This document shows, one piece after another, positions 9,735 to 17,586 of a stretch of DNA of 64,000 nt. The translations under genes were made by a program, and so were the position numbers. Under the pieces are notes generated by a model. The model was given only the letters and a program-made list of their open reading frames with translations. It searched no databases and was not told where the DNA came from. This DNA is from Paenibacillus agricola. GTDB lineage: Bacteria; Bacillota; Bacilli; Paenibacillales; NBRC-103111. The first letter of the stretch is position 1. Each line of letters begins with the position of its first letter. The DNA lies in the NCBI RefSeq assembly GCF_011440305.1, contig NZ_JAAOIW010000004.1, positions 248,001 to 312,000 of the forward strand, given 5' to 3'.

Positions 9735-10739
9735 TTAAGAAATAACTACACGTGCACGGTCTCTAGCAGATTTTAGGCAGGCGTCAACGACACGCATGTT
9801 AAGAACTGCATCGGATGGCTCAAATTTAAGCGCTTTACCTTCAAGCACACTACGTCCAAAATCATCGGCTTGCAGCGCATATTGATTCCTATAGGGCACT
9901 TCCACTTCTCTTCGCTCGCCTTTGACGGTTACAAAGAAATGGTCCTCTGCATTTTGTTTCGTTACATAAGCACTCGGCACTTCAATTCGTCCCTCTGTAC
10001 CCAGAATCTCAAGCGTATTCCGGTTGGCTGCCCACATGCCACAATCAAAGGTTAAGGCTACGCCACCGGAAAATTCCAGAATACCCGAAGCCATCATATC
10101 CACATCATCATGCTCAGGCGAAAAGAAAGCGTGGACCGTTGCAGCCTCTGGCTCTTGCCCAAGAATCATGCGGGCGGTACTGATCGGGTATACACCCACA
10201 TCATATATGGAGCCTCCGCCCATCGCTTTATCAAATCTTACATTACCGAGATTGCTTGAGCTATTAAATGTAAACGCTCCATGCATGCCGCGGATTTCGC
10301 CAATTTCACCGGACTTAATGATCTCTTTAATCCTTACATAACGTGGATGCTGGCGGTGCATAAAGGCCTCTGCCAGCTTTACTCCAGCCTTCGCGCAGGC
10401 GGCTACCATTTCTGCTGCTTCTTCAGCATCCAAAGCGATTGGTTTCTCACAGAGGACATGCTTGCCAGCCTCGGCAGCTTTAATCGTCCATTCCTTATGC
10501 AAATGGTTAGGCAGCGGTATGTAAATCGCATCTATACTATCATCATTTAAAAGTGCCTCATAACTGCCGTATGCGGTTGGAATATGAAGAGCCTCCGCCG
10601 TTTTCTTGGCATTCTCTTCGTTGCGGCTGGCAATTGCAGCCACTACACCTGTTTCCGATTGTTGAATCCCCGGAATGACAGCCCTTTTTGCTATGCCTGC
10701 ACATCCAAGTATTCCCCAACGTAGTTTATCTTGACCCAT
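9735..10739 (-). CDS. Gfo/Idh/MocA-family oxidoreductase
   Basis: NAD(P)-dependent sugar or inositol-type dehydrogenase of 334 residues. It has an N-terminal Rossmann domain (WGILGCAGIAKRAVIPGI) and the family signature CEKPIAL with the catalytic Lys, then the C-terminal alpha/beta domain containing GGGSIYDVGVYPI. First gene of the pair with the aldo/keto reductase and divergent from an AraC regulator that probably controls it. A possible promoter (TTTTCA, 17 bases, TATAAT) lies in the 130-base divergent spacer. Confidence 0.92.
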   Translation of the reverse strand: MGQDKLRWGILGCAGIAKRAVIPGIQQSETGVVAAIASRNEENAKKTAEALHIPTAYGSYEALLNDDSIDAIYIPLPNHLHKEWTIKAAEAGKHVLCEKPIALDAEEAAEMVAACAKAGVKLAEAFMHRQHPRYVRIKEIIKSGEIGEIRGMHGAFTFNSSSNLGNVRFDKAMGGGSIYDVGVYPISTARMILGQEPEAATVHAFFSPEHDDVDMMASGILEFSGGVALTFDCGMWAANRNTLEILGTEGRIEVPSAYVTKQNAEDHFFVTVKGERREVEVPYRNQYALQADDFGRSVLEGKALKFEPSDAVLNMRVVDACLKSARDRARVVIS

Positions 10740-10870
10740 TTCCCTTACAGCTCCTTTTCAAAAAGTTATAGTAAGACTATATTGCTATTATATTGAAAGC
10801 TAATTAAAATGAAAATAGTAGTTTTTTGCACTACACTAACACAATATTGTTCTTTAGAAAGGCAAAACAT

Positions 10871-11743
10871 ATGAATAAACAGATGAATAAACAACGAATG
10901 CTTCCGACATTGGCAGACCATGTTTACTTTTGCTTGCCTGAATCTGTAGGCTGGTACCAGCAGGACCCGTTTCACTCCGTGGAACGCCATGTTGGACTGC
11001 AAAACAACTTTAGCCTGCATCTGATTATTAGCGGTAAAGGTTATGTGGAAACGGAGCATGATACCTATACCTTAACCACTGGCGACGCTTTTCTCTACTT
11101 TCCCATACAGCGGCAGCGCTATTATTCCTCCAAGGATGATCCTTGGGAGGTTCGATGGGTGCATTTTTACGGCTCCAAGGTAGGCGACTATTTACTGGAA
11201 CGAGGCCTTCACCAATCGAATTTATGGACGACCCGCCAGTTGAAGCCGCTGGAGCAGGCGCTGTGTGAGCTATTGCTCGAAGTCGAGGAAAGCACGCTGG
11301 CGCACTTAACCAAGCTGTCCACGCTAACCTATGCGGTCATCGCCGAGTTTGTCAACCAAGCGATCCCTTTATCCACCCAGAAGCAAGCCGCCACCTCCGA
11401 GCTTATTTTACAGCTATTGCCGCGGATCCAACAGGAGGCCTGCAAGCCCTTCGAGCTTGATTATTGGTCTGATGCGGCTGGAGTCAGCACCTATTACTTT
11501 TGCAAGCTGTTTCGCAAGGTGACCCAAATGACACCTATGACTTATGTGACGTTATGTCGCCTGCAAAAAGCCAAGCAATGGCTGCTGGAGAAAAAGGATA
11601 CCACCATTCGCCAAATTTCCATCGATGCAGGTTATCCAAGCACCAGCTACTTCAATAAAAGATTTTTGGAGCAAGAGGGCATGACGCCTACGGCGTATCG
11701 GGAGCTATGGGGGAATTTTTCACCCACCCCACCCTCCCTGTAG
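10871..11743 (+). CDS. AraC-family transcriptional regulator
   Basis: Sugar-type regulator of about 290 residues with an N-terminal cupin-like sensing domain (SLHLIISGKGYVET, then DAFLYFPIQRQRYYSS) and a C-terminal AraC domain with two helix-turn-helix units (YWSDAAGVSTYYFCKLFRKV and IRQISIDAGYPSTSYFNKRF). ATG 10871 follows AAAGG by eight bases, so it is preferred to the upstream in-frame start at 10826. It is divergent from the oxidoreductase pair, its likely target. Its last codons (GNFSPTPPSL) and its TAG stop lie inside the left end of the GC-rich repeat element; the stop is in the loop of the first hairpin, so the native C-terminus may have been replaced by insertion. Confidence 0.88.
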   Translation: MNKQMNKQRMLPTLADHVYFCLPESVGWYQQDPFHSVERHVGLQNNFSLHLIISGKGYVETEHDTYTLTTGDAFLYFPIQRQRYYSSKDDPWEVRWVHFYGSKVGDYLLERGLHQSNLWTTRQLKPLEQALCELLLEVEESTLAHLTKLSTLTYAVIAEFVNQAIPLSTQKQAATSELILQLLPRIQQEACKPFELDYWSDAAGVSTYYFCKLFRKVTQMTPMTYVTLCRLQKAKQWLLEKKDTTIRQISIDAGYPSTSYFNKRFLEQEGMTPTAYRELWGNFSPTPPSL

Positions 11744-12235
11744 GGAGGGCTCCAAAGGGCTCCGCCCTCTGGACTCCCTGCTGGATGCGATACGACCGTG
11801 TTCTCGGGGCGCTTTCGTCCCTATGGGACACGCTTGGGTTTGGGTGCTGCTGGTCCGGGTGCAGGCGCTGGTGTTCTCGGGGCGCTTCCCTCCCTTTGGG
11901 ACACGCTTGGCTCCGAGGTGGCGCAGAAAGGGAGTGCACAGGTGGTGAACGGCGCATCGTCCCTGCGGGACATCGCTTGGTGCAGTGCTGGGCGGGGCTA
12001 AGATTAAGGGCAAGGGCGGAGCAGGGCGAGGCGGGCTGCGGATACGGCGGCATCGTCCCTGCGGGACATCGCTTGGTGCAGTGCTGGGCGGGGCTTGGAT
12101 TAGGGGCAAGGGCGGAGCAGGGCGAGGCGGGCTGCGGTTACGGCAGCATCGTCCCTGCGGGACATCGCTTGGTGCTGTACTGGGCGGGGCTTGGATTTGG
12201 AACAAGGGCGGAGCGGGCTAGGGAGCGGGTGTGAA
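11717..12235 (+). repeat. GC-rich hairpin/tandem-repeat element, copy A
   Basis: A non-coding block of about 520 bases, much richer in G and C than its flanks, filling the gap between the AraC gene and topB. It starts with TTTTTCACCC, then hairpin 1 (11732-11749, CCCTCCC/GGGAGGG, loop TGTA) and hairpin 2 (11751-11773, ten-pair stem with one mismatch, loop TCC). Next come two 73-base-spaced units beginning GTGTTCTCGGGGCGCTT and three 96-base units, each with the small palindrome GTCCC-N3-GGGAC or a variant. It ends near GGGTGTGAAG, roughly the inverse of the left end. A related copy lies at 40246-40632 in the same orientation. Frames are open on both strands here, but the between-copy differences do not look like coding selection. 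Confidence 0.85.
11955..12222 (+). repeat. Tandem array, three 96-base units, inside copy A
   Basis: Units start at 11955, 12051 and 12147, each with CATCGTCCCTGCGGGACATC; the third is truncated after about 76 bases. Units 1 and 2 differ at only a few positions. The period is a multiple of three, which explains the long open frames on both strands. Each unit carries the stem GTCCC/GGGAC with loop TGC. Confidence 0.9.
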
Positions 12236-12241
12236 GTCTGG

Positions 12242-12272
12242 ACTTTACTTGGGTTTTTGGGTAAGGTAAAGT
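12242..12272 (+). other. Hairpin in the topB leader
   Basis: ACTTTACTT and AAGGTAAAGT form an inverted repeat (one bulged G) around GGGTTTTTGGG, 45 bases before the topB start and directly right of the GC-rich element. There is no T run after it, so it is not a simple terminator. It may be a leader structure or the outer edge of the element. Confidence 0.45.
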
Positions 12273-12316
12273 TCATGGGATACGACTTACTATTAATGAG
12301 TATGAAGGAGAACGAG

Positions 12317-14491
12317 ATGAAATCACTTATACTGGCTGAGAAGCCGAGTGTGGCTAAGGAAATTGCGCGCGTTCTGGGCTGTACCCAGAAGCAAAAGCAT
12401 TATATAGAAGGACCTAATTATGTGGTGACCTGGGCGTTGGGGCATTTGGTGACTTTGGCGGAGCCTGAGGATTATGATACTAAATTTAAAGCTTGGGAGC
12501 TTGAGCATTTGCCGCTGCTTCCTGACAAAATGAAGCTTAAGGTCATTAAAGAAACGACGCCACAGTTTCGGGCGATAGCCCAATTGGCTAAAAGAAGCGA
12601 TTTGAAGCAGCTTATTATTGCTACTGATGCGGGGCGTGAAGGCGAGCTTGTGGCGCGGTGGATTATGGAAGAGATCAATTGGCGCAAGCCTTTTCAACGA
12701 CTATGGATATCCTCGCAGACGGATAAAGCGATTATCGAGGGATTTGCCAAGCTGAAGCCGGGCAAGGATTATGATAGCTTGTATCAAGCGGCGGTATGCC
12801 GCGCAGAAGCAGATTGGCTGATCGGGCTTAATATGACGCGGGCATTAACGTGTAAATATAATGCGCAATTGGCTGCGGGAAGAGTGCAAACCCCTACCCT
12901 ATCGATGATGATGGAGAGGGAAAATGAAATTCGCGCTTTTCAATCCAAGGATTATTGGCTGCTGCATGCACATCTCAGTGGTTTTCAAGCGATGTGGCGC
13001 TCGAAGGAGCATCCAGATGGGCGGTTATTCGACAAAGTTCAAGCCGACATCCTGTTAAATAAGATGAAAAGTGAAAAAGCGAAGGTGACGCATTTAAGAA
13101 TGGTGGAGAAGTCTGAGCCCCATCCATTAGCTTACGACTTGACTGAGCTGCAGCGTGATGCCAACCGCAAATATGGCTTTACGGCCAAGCAAACCTCCAA
13201 CCTGCTTCAGCGCTTGTATGAGCAATACAAGATCGTGACCTATCCACGAACCGATTCCAGATATTTAACATCGGATATGATCCCTACATTGAAAAGCCGC
13301 TTGGATAGCATCTGTGTACAAACGTATTCGGCTCTGGTGAGGCCGTTGTTGAATAAGCCGCTGCCTGTGACCAAACGGATCGCAGACGACAGCAAGGTGT
13401 CCGACCATCATGCGATTATTCCAACGGAGCAAACGCCGTTATTGCATATCTTGAGCCATGACGAGCGCAGGCTGTACGATTTAATCGCAAGGCGGTTTAT
13501 CGCTTTATTTTATCCGGCTTATCGTTATGATGAGACCTCAGTAACTGTTGAGATTACAGGCGAGAGCTTTTATGCGAAGGGGCGGGTCACGAAGGACGCT
13601 GGCTGGAAAGCCGTCTACGGGCATGATGCCTCTGGTTCCCTGATTAGTTCTGGATCAGGCGAGGAAGACGACTTGGGTGACACGGATGCAGGTAGTTCAC
13701 AGAACCTGCCCAAGCTGCAAATGGGAGATGAGCTGAAGGATGCCCGCCCTTCATTAGATAAACATATGACCAAGCCGCCTTCCCGTTACACCGAAGCTAC
13801 GCTGCTGTCCGTTATGGAGCAGCATAAATTAGGTACACCAGCGACTCGCGCCGATATTATCGAGAAGCTGCTTTCGACCGATACCATCGAACGAAAAACG
13901 AACGTGCTCCAGCCCACGGGTAAAGGCGCGCAATTGATCGAGCTGGTAGTCCCTTCGTTGCGTTCACCGGAATTAACGGCAAAATGGGAATTGGAGCTTG
14001 AGAACATTGCCAAAGGATCGGGAAATATGAAAGCTTTTTTACAAGGGATCCGTGAACAAACCACCGAAATGGTACGCACGGTCAAACAAAGCACAACCGA
14101 ATATAAACCGCATAACCTGACTCATTCTAAATGCCCGGACTGCAGCAAAAATCTTCAGGAAATTAAAAGCAAACGGGGAAAAATGCTCGTATGCATGGAT
14201 CGGGAATGTGGCTATAAACGGGCTGCAGAGCCTATGCTTTCCAACAAACGTTGTCTGCAATGCCACAAAAAGATGGAAATTCACACCGGGAAAGCGGGTA
14301 AATATGCACAATGCCGCCATTGCAATATTATCGAAATGCTGGGCGATGAGCCGCGTGCAGGTGGCAAGGCTGCCAAAAGAAACAGCGCTCAGCTCATCAA
14401 CCAATTTAGCGACAAAGCCACAGGGGGGTCGAGTCTAGAGGAAGCACTTAAAGCTGCGATGCAGAAGAAAACAGAGCCTAAACAAACATAG
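12317..14491 (+). CDS. topB: DNA topoisomerase III
   Basis: Type IA topoisomerase of 724 residues that passes single strands to unlink DNA during replication and recombination. The N-terminal Toprim domain shows ILAEKPSVAKEIARVLG and DAGREGELVARWI. The catalytic Tyr is in IVTYPRTDSRYL. The C-terminus holds two zinc-finger-like modules (CPDC...CMDRECGY and CLQC...CRHC). ATG 12317 has AAGGAG six bases upstream and gives the usual MKSLILAEKPSVA start; the longer frame from 12191 reads into the repeat element and is rejected. It stands alone, with the GC-rich element in its upstream region. Confidence 0.96.
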   Translation: MKSLILAEKPSVAKEIARVLGCTQKQKHYIEGPNYVVTWALGHLVTLAEPEDYDTKFKAWELEHLPLLPDKMKLKVIKETTPQFRAIAQLAKRSDLKQLIIATDAGREGELVARWIMEEINWRKPFQRLWISSQTDKAIIEGFAKLKPGKDYDSLYQAAVCRAEADWLIGLNMTRALTCKYNAQLAAGRVQTPTLSMMMERENEIRAFQSKDYWLLHAHLSGFQAMWRSKEHPDGRLFDKVQADILLNKMKSEKAKVTHLRMVEKSEPHPLAYDLTELQRDANRKYGFTAKQTSNLLQRLYEQYKIVTYPRTDSRYLTSDMIPTLKSRLDSICVQTYSALVRPLLNKPLPVTKRIADDSKVSDHHAIIPTEQTPLLHILSHDERRLYDLIARRFIALFYPAYRYDETSVTVEITGESFYAKGRVTKDAGWKAVYGHDASGSLISSGSGEEDDLGDTDAGSSQNLPKLQMGDELKDARPSLDKHMTKPPSRYTEATLLSVMEQHKLGTPATRADIIEKLLSTDTIERKTNVLQPTGKGAQLIELVVPSLRSPELTAKWELELENIAKGSGNMKAFLQGIREQTTEMVRTVKQSTTEYKPHNLTHSKCPDCSKNLQEIKSKRGKMLVCMDRECGYKRAAEPMLSNKRCLQCHKKMEIHTGKAGKYAQCRHCNIIEMLGDEPRAGGKAAKRNSAQLINQFSDKATGGSSLEEALKAAMQKKTEPKQT

Positions 14492-14521
14492 ACCCAGATT
14501 GAACATTTCTTATTTCTACTT

Positions 14522-15124
14522 TTAAAAGTGCGCCGCTTCATTGCCATAAACAAAATTTTCAATTATGGAAAAGGTAGCTTCAGATAAAGGCTGGGAATTG
14601 TTAAAATAAAGGATGGAGGAGCCAGGCAGCTCCCAATGGATTTGACGGATTTGCAGGGATTGGCTGAACTCGCTCCAATTGCCCAGCTTCCAATCATCCA
14701 GGGAGGAGCCTCTTTCCTTGATCCTTTTTTTATAGCTTGCAGCACCATCTAAATGAACAAAAACGACCTTGACATCAACATCATGGATGGAGGCTCCAAT
14801 CCGCTTAAGTTCATTTTCGAGCCAGGCATGGGAATCGCTCTCTTTGGTGAAAGGACCGACTACGTATGCATCTGACCCCAGCTCTATATTTTCCAGCGCT
14901 GCATCCATCGTAATCCGGTAGCCCAAATCCCGGCAATGCGCCTTATACGCAACAGAATCGCGGTCTTGCGGATCAAGCCCGGCAAGCGCCATAATAGCCT
15001 CGGCCGCAGGTCGGCTTAACGTATCCATATCAAAAAAAGCAGCTTTCCGCTTTTTCGTTAAGGCTTTGGCCAGTGTGGTTTTCCCGGCTCCGGCGGGGCC
15101 TAAGAAAAATACAAGTTTTCGCAC
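14522..15124 (-). CDS. P-loop ATPase/kinase-like protein
   Basis: Cytoplasmic nucleotide-binding protein of about 200 residues, similar in layout to small-molecule kinases and zeta-toxin-like ATPases. It has Walker A GPAGAGKTTLAKAL near the N-terminus, FFDMDTLSRPA after it, and a kinase-like lid region (YKKRIKERGSSLDDWK). I prefer the GTG at 15124, preceded by AAGGGGG and GGAG, because the product then begins VRKLVFFLGPAGAGKTT. The frame extends to a TTG at 15199 overlapping the upstream gene by seven bases, and ATGs at 15175/15172 are also possible. Substrate unknown. Confidence 0.72.
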   Translation of the reverse strand: MRKLVFFLGPAGAGKTTLAKALTKKRKAAFFDMDTLSRPAAEAIMALAGLDPQDRDSVAYKAHCRDLGYRITMDAALENIELGSDAYVVGPFTKESDSHAWLENELKRIGASIHDVDVKVVFVHLDGAASYKKRIKERGSSLDDWKLGNWSEFSQSLQIRQIHWELPGSSILYFNNSQPLSEATFSIIENFVYGNEAAHF

Positions 15125-15192
15125 GCTGCTCCGATCCCCCTTGATGTTTTTATTGAAATTAGCTTGGAGCATCATTAGTCTTAGCTTAAGCT

Positions 15193-15504
15193 TTAGCAAA
15201 ATTGCGCTTGAAGCTCCTGCTTGACGTTTTGCTCATAATAGCCGAGCAGTTGCTCCTTCTCATCTTCCGTAAATTGAAACTCACAATCACGACCTTCATC
15301 CTGCGGCACAATTTGTGCCACTGCACCTGCGTAGGTACAGATAATTAAGGCACTCAACTCCGTTAAATCCTCAGGCAGCACAGATCCCTGCTTTAGCTCG
15401 AAGCGGAGCAGCACATCAATCCACTGGGCATCACGCAGCTCAGTCGTGGCGCGGATTTGCTCAAATTTTAGTTCTGCATAATGTAAAGATCCAAATTGGA
15501 TCAT
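15193..15504 (-). CDS. Hypothetical protein
   Basis: A 103-residue acidic soluble protein, preceded by the strong ribosome site AGGAGGTG seven bases before ATG. I recognise no family. It reads like a single compact alpha/beta domain; the C-terminal third is rich in Glu and Gln. It sits between the TIGR01777 epimerase (12 bases upstream) and the P-loop ATPase and is probably co-transcribed with both. Confidence 0.7.
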   Translation of the reverse strand: MIQFGSLHYAELKFEQIRATTELRDAQWIDVLLRFELKQGSVLPEDLTELSALIICTYAGAVAQIVPQDEGRDCEFQFTEDEKEQLLGYYEQNVKQELQAQFC

Positions 15505-15516
15505 ACTTGCACCTCC

Positions 15517-16413
15517 TTATGGTTTCTTCACAATTTCAGCCAAAGCCATATCGATTGTTGGGTATAAGTACTGGAAATCATAGTCAATAGCTAGTAACGG
15601 AAGCACTCGTTGTCCTTCTAATATCAGAATGGACATTTCCCCGAAAAGTAGTTTCATCATAAAAGCAGGTACCGGAAACCAATGCTTAGTGTGAAGCGCT
15701 TTAGCAATTGATTTTCCCATATCATCAATGGTAACAGGCTGCGGGGCAGTCGCGTTCACTTGCTCTATAATATCTTCATTGTTGATGCAAAAATCAATCA
15801 GACGACAAAGATCTTTAACATGGATCCAGGATATCACCTGCCTGCCGCTGCCAATCCGCCCGCCTACTCCGAGCTTGTAAGGCTTCATCATTTGGGGAAA
15901 GCTTCCACCATCACGCCCTAGTACAATTCCTAACCGCAGCTTAACTAATCGCGTTTGTTGAATAGCATCCATCGCCGCTTCCCATTGCTCCACAACCCCA
16001 GACAAAAAGTCCATGACATTCGGCTCACTGTGCTCAACAAAGCTGTCAGTTTCCGAGGTTCCGTAAATTGCCACGCCTGAGGCGTTGATCACAACAGCCG
16101 GCTTCTTTTCCATCCGCTCGACAATACTGGCAATCCAGCCTACGGTATCCAGCCTTGATTGCAAAATTCTTTCCTTTGCCGCATTGGTCCAGCGCTGGTT
16201 AATGGTCTCGCCAGATAAATTGACAATTACATCGGTGCCCGTCATCAGTTTTACATCCACTTTCAATTCATTCCATGTCACATGCCGGATCAATGGATTC
16301 GTGGACACATTTTTTTTGCGGGAAATTAATATCAAAGAATATTTGCGTTCCAAAAAATATTGCGTCAAATGCTGTCCGACAAATCCGGAGCCGCCTGCTA
16401 TAGCAATTTTCAT
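15517..16413 (-). CDS. TIGR01777-family NAD(P)-binding epimerase-like protein
   Basis: Short-chain dehydrogenase-like protein (SDR39U1/YfcH type) of 298 residues. The N-terminal Rossmann motif is MKIAIAGGSGFVGQHLTQYF, followed by VIVNLSGETINQRWTNAAK, VINASGVAIYGTSE and WIHVKDLCRLIDF, all typical of the family. The last 50 residues match the usual C-terminal extension (PAFMMKLLFGEMSILILEGQ). The biochemical reaction of the family is not established. First gene of a probable three-gene operon with a good promoter just upstream. Confidence 0.92.
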   Translation of the reverse strand: MKIAIAGGSGFVGQHLTQYFLERKYSLILISRKKNVSTNPLIRHVTWNELKVDVKLMTGTDVIVNLSGETINQRWTNAAKERILQSRLDTVGWIASIVERMEKKPAVVINASGVAIYGTSETDSFVEHSEPNVMDFLSGVVEQWEAAMDAIQQTRLVKLRLGIVLGRDGGSFPQMMKPYKLGVGGRIGSGRQVISWIHVKDLCRLIDFCINNEDIIEQVNATAPQPVTIDDMGKSIAKALHTKHWFPVPAFMMKLLFGEMSILILEGQRVLPLLAIDYDFQYLYPTIDMALAEIVKKP

Positions 16414-16451
16414 TCGTGCTACCCCGCCTTCGAAATATATATGTGCACCCT

Positions 16452-16479
16452 ATTATATAACAAAAAGCTATTGGAGCAA
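16452..16479 (-). promoter_or_regulatory. Sigma-A-type promoter for the TIGR01777 gene
   Basis: On the minus strand TTGCTC and TATAAT are separated by 16 bases, about 40 bases before the ATG at 16413. The -10 hexamer is perfect; the -35 matches at the TTG. Confidence 0.5.
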
Positions 16480-16557
16480 AAACGAATAAAAACCGGTGCC
16501 CTGGAAAACAGCATACTCAAGTTAACGAAACTAGAAAGTACAACAAGCAATAAGAAG

Positions 16558-16592
16558 TAAAAAAAGCCCCCGTTTTGAAAAGAGAGGGCTGT
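16558..16592 (-). terminator. Rho-independent terminator after the ytxJ-like gene
   Basis: On the minus strand AGCCC and GGGGCT form a stem around an A/T-rich loop, followed by seven T. It lies about 60 bases past the stop of the ytxJ-like gene. Confidence 0.65.
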
Positions 16593-16648
16593 TGGAGCAT
16601 CGTAAATTTAGGATTTCACGTCAGGTGTCTCTTATTTTCTCAACACAA

Positions 16649-16990
16649 TTAGCTCAACACAGCAGAGATATGCGCTTCGGTAACCGCCCAATGGGAAGTA
16701 TTCCAGACCGTTTCTTTATTTTTCACATATAAAATTTGTGGGGAAGCATGCTTGACGCCAGTGTCCTCAGCGATTTGATTGGATACAGGACGCGATTCAA
16801 TCACTTTAACCAGCACATAATCAACATCGGCGTTAGGCTGCTTTTTTAAATAGTTTTCATATTCCTGAAGGGCATTGGCGCTCACTGGGCATGTGGTGCT
16901 GTGCTTAAGAACGACAACGGGTTTCTCCGTCGATGCCTCAAAAAGTGTGTCCCATTCGGCTTCTTTAGTAATTTCTTTCCATTCGATCAT
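16649..16990 (-). CDS. ytxJ: Bacillithiol-system redox protein YtxJ (thioredoxin-like)
   Basis: Thioredoxin-fold protein of 113 residues of the monothiol YtxJ family (DUF2847), associated with bacillithiol-based thiol redox control in Bacillota. The active-site region reads KHSTTCPVSANALQ with a single Cys, and the cis-loop region is KHASPQILYVK. The start at ATG 16990 is chosen because GGAGGT lies seven bases upstream; the in-frame ATG at 16996 would be only one base from it. Confidence 0.88.
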   Translation of the reverse strand: MIEWKEITKEAEWDTLFEASTEKPVVVLKHSTTCPVSANALQEYENYLKKQPNADVDYVLVKVIESRPVSNQIAEDTGVKHASPQILYVKNKETVWNTSHWAVTEAHISAVLS

Positions 16991-17033
16991 TGTCATTACC
17001 TCCATAGGTTTGTTGTAGCTACTTGATTAAAGC

Positions 17034-17525
17034 TTATTTGTCATAATAAAAGTGCTCAGCGTCTATAGCTTCTTCCAAACTAAGGATCGCAAAGGAAAAA
17101 CGCGGCTGCCGCCTTTTGTCGGTAGGTGAGCCGGGATTCAACAGTAAAATACCTTGATGAACCGCTTGATAAGGAATATGGGAGTGGCCAAAAATAATAC
17201 AATCGACCTTGGTATCACTGAATTCATCCATGGCGCGGTCCATCGTGGTTTTTCGCCCACCATCTCCATGCACAATCCCGATCCGATATCCCGAAAGCTG
17301 GAGTATTTTGCTACGGCCAAAACGCTGTACAAGCTCTATACCGTCGTTGTTGCCGGCAACTCCATCTACAGGCGCGATGCGCTCGAATAAATCCGGAATA
17401 TGCTCATCCATCCAATCCCCGGCATGAAGGATCAAATCGACACCCTGAAGTCCCTCAGTAAGTGCTGACGGCAGCTCCCTGGATCTGCCATACATATGCG
17501 TATCGGATACAACGCCTACACGCAC
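17034..17525 (-). CDS. YfcE/MJ0936-family metallophosphoesterase
   Basis: Small two-metal phosphodiesterase of 163 residues. All family motifs are present in order: SDTH, HAGDW, GNNDG, HGDGG and FGHSHIPY. These supply the Asp, Asn and His ligands of the di-metal centre. Starts with GTG after GGGGGGATC. Natural substrate unknown. Confidence 0.9.
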   Translation of the reverse strand: MRVGVVSDTHMYGRSRELPSALTEGLQGVDLILHAGDWMDEHIPDLFERIAPVDGVAGNNDGIELVQRFGRSKILQLSGYRIGIVHGDGGRKTTMDRAMDEFSDTKVDCIIFGHSHIPYQAVHQGILLLNPGSPTDKRRQPRFSFAILSLEEAIDAEHFYYDK

Positions 17526-17586
17526 GACGATCCCCCCTTTACTCCCGTTATCGTTTTATTTTAACATAATACATGCATTAATAAAA

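Noticed and set aside
11707-12234. 175-residue plus-strand frame (and a 161-residue antisense frame) across the GC-rich element
   Set aside because: Open frames follow from GC-rich sequence and a 96-base period. The compared hairpin segment of copy B changes the amino acid at every differing codon while preserving stems, and there is no ribosome site.
12191-12316. 42-codon N-terminal extension of topoisomerase III
   Set aside because: It is translated from the GC-rich element, while MKSLILAEKPSVA at 12317 has a good ribosome site and is the normal family start.
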